64,000 nt of DNA from an uncultured Pelagibacteraceae bacterium. Lineage in GTDB: Bacteria; Pseudomonadota; Alphaproteobacteria; Pelagibacterales; Pelagibacteraceae. The stretch spans positions 57,832-121,831 of the forward strand of contig CACHZG010000002.1 in NCBI GenBank assembly GCA_902584365.1, read 5' to 3'. Below the pieces are notes generated by a model, which did not search any database, had not been told where the DNA came from, and saw only the letters and a list, made by a program, of their open reading frames with translations. Below, piece by piece: positions 42,906 through 50,439 of this stretch (positions are counted from its first letter, which is position 1; the number at the start of each line of letters is the position of its first letter). Position numbers and translations under genes: made by a program.

Positions 42906-44194
42906 TGAAAAAAAAAATTAATATAGCTATTTGTGGTTTAGGTAATATTGGTTCTTATTTATATAGATATTTAATAAAGCATAAGAAACAATTAACTGAA
43001 AAGAATAGATCAATTCCAAATATACTTTTAATTTACGCAAAAAATAAAAAAAAGAAAAGAAATTTTACAATTCCAAAAAAAAAATGGGCAAAAAACTTTG
43101 ATGAAATAATTAAGAATAACAAAATTGATCTTATTATAGAATTAATTGGAGGGGCAGAAGGAGCAGCAAAAAATTTGGTTTTTAAAGCTTTAAAACATAA
43201 AAAACATGTTGTTACAGCTAACAAAGCTCTAATAGCAAAATACGGTGACCAACTTGCAAAAATTGCTGAAAAAAATAAAGTAAATTTGGAATTCGAAGCA
43301 TCAGTTTGTGGCGGAGTTCCTGTTATTAGATCTTTAAAAGAGGGGCTTATTGCAAATAAAATAAACAAAATTTATGGAATATTTAATGGTACCTCAAACT
43401 ATATATTAACATCTATGGATAAACATAATAAAAACTTCAAAGAAGTATTGGAAGAAGCAAAAAAATTAGGTTACGCTGAAAGTAATCCTCGTGCAGACTT
43501 AAATGGTGAGGACGTTTCATCAAAATTAAAAATACTATCAACATTGTGTTTTAATTCTTTTTTAAATAACAATATTCATGTTGAAGGGATAAAAAATATA
43601 GACAGAGATGATATAGTGAATGCAAATAAACTAGGATACAAAATTAAACTTTTGGGTTTTTCAGAATTAATAAAAAATTCAATTTATCAAAGAGTCCATC
43701 CAACATTGATTAAAAAAAGCTCCTATATCGCTAGCATAGATGGTGTTCTTAATGCGGTAATTGTTGAAGGTAAACCAGTAGGACAAAGTGTTATTCAGGG
43801 TGAAGGTGCGGGACCAGCCGCCACTACTTCTGCTTTAGTTTCTGATATTTCATCAATATTAAGAGGTAATATTAAATTCCCTTTTTCGATATCTAATAAT
43901 CAAAGAAAAAATTTAATATTTAAAGATATAAATGAAAGAAATTTTTCAGCTTATTTAAGATTTGAAGTTTTAGATAAACCAGGCGTTCTGTCCAATATTA
44001 CAAGAGTTTTCTCTACAAACAAAGTATCAGTTAAGAGATTGATTCAAAATCCAAATAAAAACAAAGGATCATCATCAATTATTATTGTTACACATAAAGC
44101 AAAAGACAAATCACTTAATAAAATTTTAAAATCTATAGATAAAAAATCTTATATCTTAAAAAAATCAAAACTAATTAGAATTGATGATGATTAA
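42905..44194 (+). CDS. hom: homoserine dehydrogenase
   Basis: NIAICGLGNIGSYLYRYL, VVTANKALIAKYG, GIFNGTSNYILTSM, C-terminal ACT. Confidence 0.95.
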   Translation: MKKKINIAICGLGNIGSYLYRYLIKHKKQLTEKNRSIPNILLIYAKNKKKKRNFTIPKKKWAKNFDEIIKNNKIDLIIELIGGAEGAAKNLVFKALKHKKHVVTANKALIAKYGDQLAKIAEKNKVNLEFEASVCGGVPVIRSLKEGLIANKINKIYGIFNGTSNYILTSMDKHNKNFKEVLEEAKKLGYAESNPRADLNGEDVSSKLKILSTLCFNSFLNNNIHVEGIKNIDRDDIVNANKLGYKIKLLGFSELIKNSIYQRVHPTLIKKSSYIASIDGVLNAVIVEGKPVGQSVIQGEGAGPAATTSALVSDISSILRGNIKFPFSISNNQRKNLIFKDINERNFSAYLRFEVLDKPGVLSNITRVFSTNKVSVKRLIQNPNKNKGSSSIIIVTHKAKDKSLNKILKSIDKKSYILKKSKLIRIDDD

Positions 44195-45136
44195 ATGTCA
44201 ATTGACTCCAAATTTTTAAATTTATTTATTAAAGCTACAGAAAAAGCTGCAATCGGCGCTTCAAAATTTATCGGAAAAAAAGATAAAATTGGAGCTGATA
44301 AAGGAGCTGTTGATCCGATGAGAAGAGAGTTAAACAAGATTAACATGGAAGGTTCTATTGTTATAGGTGAAGGTGAAATGGACGAAGCTCCCATGCTATA
44401 TATAGGGGAAAAACTTGGAACTTTAACCGGTCCTAAATTTGATATTGCCGTTGATCCATTAGAGGGAACAAAATTTACTGCAAATAATCAACCGAATGCA
44501 TTTTCAGTTCTAGCTATCTCAAAGAAGGGTGAACTTTTAAAAGCTCCAGATGTATATATGGAAAAAATAGCCATCGGAACGAATTTGCCAAAAAATTTGT
44601 TAGATTTAGACAATGGAGTAGAAAAAAATATAAAACTCCTAGCAGAAGCAAAAAATACAAAAATTTCAAATTTGAGTGCTTGTGTTATGCAACGACCAAG
44701 ACATAAACATATTATTGATGAGCTTTTAAGATTAAATGTAAAAATTAATTTTATTACTGATGGTGATATAGCAGGTGTTCTAAGTGTTATTGGGAACAAA
44801 CCAGTAAATGATATTTATTATAGTACTGGCGGCGCTCCAGAAGGAGTTCTAGCTGCAGCAGCCTTGTCATGTTTTGGTGGTCAAATGCAAGGAAGACTAG
44901 TACTAAATGAAGAAGAGAAAATTAGGGCAAAAAAATTGGGAATTTCAGATTTTGAAAAGAAATACAATATATCTGAAATTATAAAAGGAGATGTCATTTT
45001 TTGTGCAACAGGAGTTACATCTGGTGATTTAGTTAAAGGTGTCCAAGATCTGGGTAATGAATATGAAGTAAATACATACGCCTTACACAAAAGTAAAAAG
45101 ATAATAAAAACAGTTACAAATATTTACAATAAATGA
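44195..45136 (+). CDS. glpX: class II fructose-1,6-bisphosphatase
   Basis: KTEKAAIGASKFIGKKDK-type N-terminus, VIGEGEMDEAPMLYIGE, AVDPLEGTKFTA. Confidence 0.94.
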   Translation: MSIDSKFLNLFIKATEKAAIGASKFIGKKDKIGADKGAVDPMRRELNKINMEGSIVIGEGEMDEAPMLYIGEKLGTLTGPKFDIAVDPLEGTKFTANNQPNAFSVLAISKKGELLKAPDVYMEKIAIGTNLPKNLLDLDNGVEKNIKLLAEAKNTKISNLSACVMQRPRHKHIIDELLRLNVKINFITDGDIAGVLSVIGNKPVNDIYYSTGGAPEGVLAAAALSCFGGQMQGRLVLNEEEKIRAKKLGISDFEKKYNISEIIKGDVIFCATGVTSGDLVKGVQDLGNEYEVNTYALHKSKKIIKTVTNIYNK

Positions 45137-46917
45137 GCTCAATATCCGTAAGTGGTAAAAATTGGAAATATAAGAATTTTAACCAAGAGGAAATAAATTA
45201 CTTAAAAGATAATTATTTTCTCGATGAAATTACAAGTAAACTTCTTTCAATAAGAAAAATCAAAAGGGATGAAATTACAAATTTCTTAAATCCATCTATC
45301 AAAAATTTTTTACCTAATCCAGAAGTTCTTATAGATATGAAAAAAACTACACAAAGAATAATGAAGAGTATTGAAAAAAATGAAAAAATTGGAATATTTG
45401 GTGATTATGATGTAGATGGAGCATCTTCCGCTGCATTATTAGGAAATTATTTTCACAAATTAAATTTATCTTATGAAACATATATTCCTAATAGAATTAA
45501 AGAGGGCTATGGTCCCTCCAAAGAGTCTTTTGAAAATCTAATAAAAAAAGGAGTAAAAATAATTTTAACGGTAGATTGTGGTTCAATGTCATATGACGCT
45601 ATTCAATTTGCAAAAAGCAAAAAAATAGATGTAATAGTGCTTGATCATCACCAAACTGAAATAAATCTTCCTGATGCATTTTCTATAATAAATCCAAATC
45701 GCTTTGATGATAAGTCCAATCTTAATTATTTATGTGCAGCTGGAGTTACATTTATTTTTTTAGTTTCATTAAATAAAGAACTAAGATCGAAAAATTGGTT
45801 TCAAAATAAAAATCTAAATGAACCAAATTTGTTAGAATTTCTTGATTTGGTTTCCTTGGCGACTGTTTGTGATGTAGTTCCATTAGTGGGTTTAAATAGA
45901 GCTTTAGTCTCACAAGGATTAAAAGTTTTAGGCACAAAAAAAAATTTAGGATTAAAAACTTTAATTGATATATGCAAAATCGAAAATAATCCAAATATCT
46001 ATCATTTAGGTTATGTTATCGGACCTAGAATAAATGCAGGTGGTAGAGTTGGGAAATCTTATCACGGGGTAAATTTGTTACTTAAGTCTGATCCAAGAGA
46101 GGTTTTTCAAATCGCATCAGAATTGGATCAATTTAATAATGAAAGAAAATTGCTAGAAGAAAAAGTCTATAAAAATATATTAGTTGAAGCTGACAAACAT
46201 AAAAATGATTCAGTTATTGTTGTAAGTGGAAAAAATTGGCATGAGGGAGTAATCGGAATAGTTGCTTCAAGAATAAAAGATAAATTTAATAAACCAGTTA
46301 TAATTATATCTATTGAAAATAATATAGGAAAAGCATCAGCAAGATCAATTGTTGGTTTCGATATTGGTTCTGCAATTATATCTGGAGTCCAACAAGGATT
46401 ACTTATTAAAGGCGGTGGACATAAAATGGCAGGGGGGTTTTCAATAAAATTAGAAAACATTGAAAAATTTAGAGAATTTATAATACGTAAATTTAATAAG
46501 ATAAATGAAAATACAAATGAAAGAAAGTCTCTCTTGTTAGATAGCGTTATTACTTCTTCAGCAATTAACCTGGATTTCTATCAAAAGATTTATTTATTAG
46601 CTCCTTTTGGATCGGGTAATCCAGAACCAAAATTTGCAATAGAAAGCTTAAAAGTCGTCAATAGCAAGATTATAAATGAAAAACATATTAAATCTATTCT
46701 TATTGATAAAGCTGGGTTAAGCATAAACACTATTGCATTTAATTCTGTTGATAAAGAAATTGCCGCATATTTATTAAAAAAAAACAATAAATTATTTAAT
46801 ATAGCGGGCAAATTGTCCCTAAATGAATGGAGAGGGAAATCAAATGTAGAGTTTATTATCGACGATATTTCTGTTAATAAGAACGTCAAAAATATGGTCC
46901 CATCGTCTATCGGTTAG
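45133..46917 (+). CDS. recJ: single-stranded-DNA-specific exonuclease RecJ
   Basis: GDYDVDGASSAALLGNYF, LDHHQTEINLPDAFSIINPN, GGGHKMAGGFSI; stop codon lies inside the downstream tRNA. Confidence 0.95.
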   Translation: MSSISVSGKNWKYKNFNQEEINYLKDNYFLDEITSKLLSIRKIKRDEITNFLNPSIKNFLPNPEVLIDMKKTTQRIMKSIEKNEKIGIFGDYDVDGASSAALLGNYFHKLNLSYETYIPNRIKEGYGPSKESFENLIKKGVKIILTVDCGSMSYDAIQFAKSKKIDVIVLDHHQTEINLPDAFSIINPNRFDDKSNLNYLCAAGVTFIFLVSLNKELRSKNWFQNKNLNEPNLLEFLDLVSLATVCDVVPLVGLNRALVSQGLKVLGTKKNLGLKTLIDICKIENNPNIYHLGYVIGPRINAGGRVGKSYHGVNLLLKSDPREVFQIASELDQFNNERKLLEEKVYKNILVEADKHKNDSVIVVSGKNWHEGVIGIVASRIKDKFNKPVIIISIENNIGKASARSIVGFDIGSAIISGVQQGLLIKGGGHKMAGGFSIKLENIEKFREFIIRKFNKINENTNERKSLLLDSVITSSAINLDFYQKIYLLAPFGSGNPEPKFAIESLKVVNSKIINEKHIKSILIDKAGLSINTIAFNSVDKEIAAYLLKKNNKLFNIAGKLSLNEWRGKSNVEFIIDDISVNKNVKNMVPSSIG

Positions 46918-46970
46918 GACACATGGTTTTCATCCATGAAAGAGGGGTTCGATTCCCCTTGGGACCGCCA
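46896..46970 (+). tRNA. tRNA-Glu (TTC), with encoded CCA
   Basis: Acceptor GGTCCCA/TGGGACC, anticodon stem-loop CATGG-TTTTCAT-CCATG, T-arm GGGGTTCGATTCCCC, CCA. Confidence 0.94.
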
Positions 46971-46978
46971 AAAGCTTC
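46939..46978 (+). repeat. direct repeat copy A: tRNA-Glu 3' end att-like core (in the intact tRNA)
   Basis: aaagaggggttcgattccccttgggaccgccaaaagcttc; recurs downstream as copies B, C and D. Confidence 0.9.
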
Positions 46979-47043
46979 AAAAACCTTTAATAAACTTAAC
47001 TAGAAAATTATAAAATTATCTCTTACTGTGTCACTAGTGTGTC

Positions 47044-47943
47044 ATGAGATTTTTAAGATTTACATTTTTACTTGAACAAATAAGAACATCAAAAAATTTA
47101 GATAGGTTTGCTTTATTTATAAACATAGGTATATTTTTTTCAATATTCGCTATTACATCAGCATTAATAACTTTTTTTGTAGAAATTAAGATTAACAAAT
47201 TTCAATTAGAAAGAAATAAAATTGTATATGAGAAAAGAAATACAGATAAAGAATTAGAAGAAATTACAGATATGACTGAAATTCTTTTTGAAAGTTTTCA
47301 AGAGGATTTAAGTACTGAACAAATATATAATTATTTAAATTTGACTAAAATTGGTGAAATTGTAATTACAACAGATGACACTTACCTACCTCAAATTTAT
47401 CTTAATTTACAAATTCTAGAAATGTCAAAACGTATTTTTAATAAAGAAAATTTAAATATAATGATAGATGAAGTGCGTACATATTTTAGTGAAGAAAGCA
47501 GTGGTCAGTTCTTAGTTGATCAATTAGAAAAATCTTCAGGAAATATTATAAAAAATTTTGAAGAATTAGATCTTAATAAATATAAAAAATTATCTAACAA
47601 AGTATTTAACTATAATAATAAGGATATTATTCAAGAAATCCTTGATGAAGATGGCGGACTAAGGGGTCCAATTTGGAATGATAGAAAAAAAATTTTAGAA
47701 ATGTCAAAAAATCTTTATAATTTTTTAGAAGACTATCAAATTTATTTGGGATTTCTCAGCTCAGGCTATAAAGAAGACCTTTTAAATACTAATAAAAAAA
47801 TCAAAAAATATTCAGAAATGGAGAGCTACATCATCTTGATAGCTTTCATGTTTCAAATTATTTTATTTATAATAATTCAATTTTTTGAAATCAAAACAAC
47901 TGAAACAACAAATATAAATAATGCGAAGAGGAAAACTAAATAA
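47044..47943 (+). CDS. hypothetical protein, N- and C-terminal TM helices flanking a long helical domain (cassette 1)
   Basis: TM near N-terminus (LFINIGIFFSIFAITSALITFFV) and C-terminus (YIILIAFMFQIILFIIIQFF); charged helical middle. Confidence 0.7.
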   Translation: MRFLRFTFLLEQIRTSKNLDRFALFINIGIFFSIFAITSALITFFVEIKINKFQLERNKIVYEKRNTDKELEEITDMTEILFESFQEDLSTEQIYNYLNLTKIGEIVITTDDTYLPQIYLNLQILEMSKRIFNKENLNIMIDEVRTYFSEESSGQFLVDQLEKSSGNIIKNFEELDLNKYKKLSNKVFNYNNKDIIQEILDEDGGLRGPIWNDRKKILEMSKNLYNFLEDYQIYLGFLSSGYKEDLLNTNKKIKKYSEMESYIILIAFMFQIILFIIIQFFEIKTTETTNINNAKRKTK

Positions 47944-48796
47944 TTCTGCAGTAATAATTCTTGTTTGTTCTGCCTTTTTTACTATAATTTCTTATTTATG
48001 TGACCAAATAGTTATTAATAATGAGAATAATCTAAGAAAACTTAAATCAGAGCAACAAATATACGATCTTGAATTAATAGAATTTGAAAGATTAGAGCAA
48101 GAGTGGAATGATATCTCAGATAAATATGCTTCTCTTATTGGCTATAGCATCGTTCAAATAGATATAAATTTAAAAAGTCTAATTGTTTTAGAACTAAGTA
48201 AAAAAGACGAATATTATAAAAAATTTAAATCGATATTCAGAGTTTCAGAAAGTAATTTTGATCTTATGCTTGAATATCTAAAAAGAAATGAAATAAATTT
48301 ATATGAGAATTTTAGAAGTGACTTATTAGAAATAAGAGTAGATCAATCTATTTGGCTTGATATAAATGAAGATACTTTAAAATCATTAAAATTTAGTGAA
48401 AAACTTGAATATACAAATCAATTAGAAATGAATGATCTTTACAATTCGTCTCCAGATATATTTAATTATCAAAATTATGAAGCATTTTTTAAAAGTTTAA
48501 ATTTAAATCCTAACTCAATTAACTTTGACACTTGGTTTGATTTAAGAAACCTAAGATTATTAGCAATTGAAAATATTCAGAAAAAACTTGATGAAACAAT
48601 TGATTTTGAAAATGAATTGACTGATAAAATAAACACTCTGAATGAGAATATTTCGTTAAATATTGATAAAGTAAATAATTCAGAAATTTATATAAATATT
48701 TTCATCTTAATAGGTATAATTTCACAAATTCTATCACTTCTTTTCATATTGTTATTATTTAGATTTATTTTGTTAAAAAAAATTAACAAATTATAA
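47921..48796 (+). CDS. hypothetical protein, same two-TM architecture as upstream ORF (cassette 1)
   Basis: TM near N-terminus (SAVIILVCSAFFTIISYLC) and C-terminus (IFILIGIISQILSLLFILLLFRFIL); 23-nt overlap with upstream ORF. Confidence 0.7.
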   Translation: MRRGKLNNSAVIILVCSAFFTIISYLCDQIVINNENNLRKLKSEQQIYDLELIEFERLEQEWNDISDKYASLIGYSIVQIDINLKSLIVLELSKKDEYYKKFKSIFRVSESNFDLMLEYLKRNEINLYENFRSDLLEIRVDQSIWLDINEDTLKSLKFSEKLEYTNQLEMNDLYNSSPDIFNYQNYEAFFKSLNLNPNSINFDTWFDLRNLRLLAIENIQKKLDETIDFENELTDKINTLNENISLNIDKVNNSEIYINIFILIGIISQILSLLFILLLFRFILLKKINKL

Positions 48797-48810
48797 ACTA
48801 GTGCGTGTGT

Positions 48811-48883
48811 TGTGTGTCCACAGCGAGCCCATTCTTGCCTAATTATTTAAAATCATTTAATAATAAGCCTATTTTAAACTAAT
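48811..48883 (+). repeat. right-end module, cassette 1
   Basis: tgtgtgtccacagcgagcccattcttgcctaattatttaaaatcatttaataataagcctattttaaact; homologous to modules at 49560 and 50321. Confidence 0.85.
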
Positions 48884-48923
48884 AAAGAGGGGTTCGATTC
48901 CCCTTGGGACCGCCAAAAGCTTC
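48884..48923 (+). repeat. direct repeat copy B: tRNA-Glu 3' end
   Basis: 40/40 identical to 46939..46978. Confidence 0.92.
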
Positions 48924-48987
48924 TTAAATCCTTAAAAAATAATTACTAGAAAATTATAAAAGTTTCTTTTAATATGTTTAAAGAGTT

Positions 48988-49323
48988 ATGAAAAAAAACT
49001 TTTTTATATTATATCTTTTTGTGTTTTGTTTTATTCATAATTTTTCATTTTCTGAAATCAAAGATAAAAGAGTTTGGGATAATTTATATTCTTCATGTAT
49101 AGGTGAATATAATGCCTCCACGGGTTTTACTAATAATGAGTTTAAAAATTATTGCAAATGCACAGCTAACCAAATCACAAAGAAATTCAATGTCAAAGAA
49201 CTTGTTTTATTAGAGAGCAAAATTACCCAAAGTAATTCAGAAGATGAGGAAGTTAAAATTCTATTGGCAAATAAAAAAATGGAAGAAATAGTTGCTGATT
49301 GTGTCTCAAAAATATTAAGTTAA
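48988..49323 (+). CDS. small secreted Cys-containing hypothetical protein (cassette 2)
   Basis: 111 aa with signal peptide (FFILYLFVFCFIHNFSFSE) and Cys-rich motif CIGEYN...YCKCTANQ. Confidence 0.65.
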   Translation: MKKNFFILYLFVFCFIHNFSFSEIKDKRVWDNLYSSCIGEYNASTGFTNNEFKNYCKCTANQITKKFNVKELVLLESKITQSNSEDEEVKILLANKKMEEIVADCVSKILS

Positions 49324-49334
49324 ATTTATTAAAT

Positions 49335-49544
49335 CTATTTAGAGTTAGATAATTTATTAGCTATAAAACCTACAAATCCAGCTCCAAAATAGGCAATAGT
49401 TACCCAAATTGGAAGATCAAAATAAAAAGTCGCCACTATATAAATTAATATAAATAAAGGCGTAAATAAAATGAGCAATAATTTGAAGGGCAAAAGTAAA
49501 AGAGTAAAAATATTATTTTTTTTAGTAGATTTTTTTATAGGCAT
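49335..49544 (-). CDS. small membrane hypothetical protein (cassette 2)
   Basis: 69 aa, two predicted TM segments; opposite strand within the cassette. Confidence 0.5.
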   Translation of the reverse strand: MPIKKSTKKNNIFTLLLLPFKLLLILFTPLFILIYIVATFYFDLPIWVTIAYFGAGFVGFIANKLSNSK

Positions 49545-49559
49545 ATAACTTTATATAAT

Positions 49560-49637
49560 GTGTCCGCAGCGAGTCCAGTGTTAATTAATTTTTTAAAATC
49601 ATTTAATAATTAGCCATATTTAAACCAACAAAAAAGA
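49560..49637 (+). repeat. right-end module, cassette 2
   Basis: gtgtccgcagcgagtccagtgttaattaattttttaaaatcatttaataattagccatatttaaaccaacaa; aligns with the other right-end modules. Confidence 0.85.
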
Positions 49638-49676
49638 GTTCGATTCCCCTTGGGACCGCCAAAAGCTTCAAAAACC
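49638..49676 (+). repeat. direct repeat copy C: tRNA-Glu 3' end
   Basis: gttcgattccccttgggaccgccaaaagcttcaaaaacc identical to 46947..46985; upstream ggg lost. Confidence 0.92.
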
Positions 49677-49768
49677 ATTGTTAATCTTAACTAGAAAAAT
49701 ATAAAAAATTCTTTTAGTGTGTCACCAGTGTGTCATGAAAATAAATATATTTAAAAAAATTTTTAGTT

Positions 49769-50023
49769 ATGGGTAAAAAAATTAATAATTTTGATTATAA
49801 TTTTGAAAAACATGCAAATAGATTTTTTGGATTTTGTTTTTCAATCCCAGCGCTATATTTCGCAGCTCTATTAATTGGAAATGAGTGGGCGATCGAATTT
49901 TCAAATAATTATTTAAGCTCCCTAGAACCTCATATATTATTTGTAGTTATACCAGGGCTTTTAGCGGTAAAATGTTTTGATAGAGCAAAAAAATTGAAAC
50001 GTAAAATTAAATATAAAAAGTAA
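49769..50023 (+). CDS. small membrane hypothetical protein (cassette 3)
   Basis: 84 aa, two predicted TM segments. Confidence 0.6.
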   Translation: MGKKINNFDYNFEKHANRFFGFCFSIPALYFAALLIGNEWAIEFSNNYLSSLEPHILFVVIPGLLAVKCFDRAKKLKRKIKYKK

Positions 50024-50029
50024 ATTATT

Positions 50030-50320
50030 ATGGTTACGTTAGGCATAATTATTTCAAAAATTGGGATTTATTTTAAATCTATAAAACTATTAATACTGGG
50101 TGTTGCTCAAAAAATTCCATACTTGATTGTAATAAGTTTTGTATACATTAATATTTATATAAAAAAATTTAAAACTTGTGTTGATGATAGTATTTTTAAT
50201 CCAGATTGTATTTCTTCATTGAAAACCCTATCAATTGCGATATTAATTTTAATAATTTGTGTGTTTTTCGTTTATCTTGGTTTTAAATATTTCAATTTTA
50301 AAAAATTTGAAGATAAGTAA
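50030..50320 (+). CDS. small membrane hypothetical protein (cassette 3)
   Basis: 96 aa, two or three hydrophobic segments; stop codon abuts the right-end module. Confidence 0.6.
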   Translation: MVTLGIIISKIGIYFKSIKLLILGVAQKIPYLIVISFVYINIYIKKFKTCVDDSIFNPDCISSLKTLSIAILILIICVFFVYLGFKYFNFKKFEDK

Positions 50321-50392
50321 GTGTGTCCGTAGCGAGTCCGTTCTTGCCTAATTTCATAAAATGATCTAATAATAAGCCTTATTTTAATTAAC
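50321..50392 (+). repeat. right-end module, cassette 3
   Basis: gtgtgtccgtagcgagtccgttcttgcctaatttcataaaatgatctaataataagccttattttaattaac; matches modules at 48811 and 49560. Confidence 0.85.
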
Positions 50393-50422
50393 AAAGAGGG
50401 GTTCGATTCCCCTTGGGACCGC
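50393..50422 (+). repeat. direct repeat copy D: tRNA-Glu 3' end (terminal copy)
   Basis: 30 nt identical to the tRNA 3' end (aaagaggggttcgattccccttgggaccgc), then diverges. Confidence 0.9.
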
Positions 50423-50439
50423 TAAATTAATTTCTTCTT

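Larger units (their letters stand above)
46896..50422. mobile_element. tandem array of three tRNA-Glu-3'-end-bounded cassettes, no integrase seen
   Basis: Four tRNA-Glu 3'-end copies (46939, 48884, 49638, 50393) with conserved modules on both sides, enclosing small membrane/secreted ORFs. Confidence 0.75.

Noticed and set aside
42539-43368. Minus-strand ORFs 42539..42862 and 43033..43368
   Set aside because: Phe/Leu-rich translations arise from A-rich codons of the opposite strand; no recognisable motifs.
46167-46889. Minus-strand ORFs inside recJ (46167..46460, 46590..46889)
   Set aside because: Shadow ORFs antisense to a strongly supported RecJ.
46896-50422. CRISPR array interpretation of the repeats
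   Set aside because: Only four copies at 0.75-1.9 kb spacing, identical to a tRNA 3' end; no short regular spacers and no cas genes.
48884-50422. Additional tRNA-Glu genes at the repeat copies
   Set aside because: Only the T-arm/acceptor 3' part is present; no D-arm or anticodon arm upstream, so they are fragments rather than tRNAs.
46896-50422. Integron-like cassette array
   Set aside because: No IntI and no attC-type imperfect palindromes; the shared core is a tRNA 3' end, which fits tRNA-targeted site-specific integration better.
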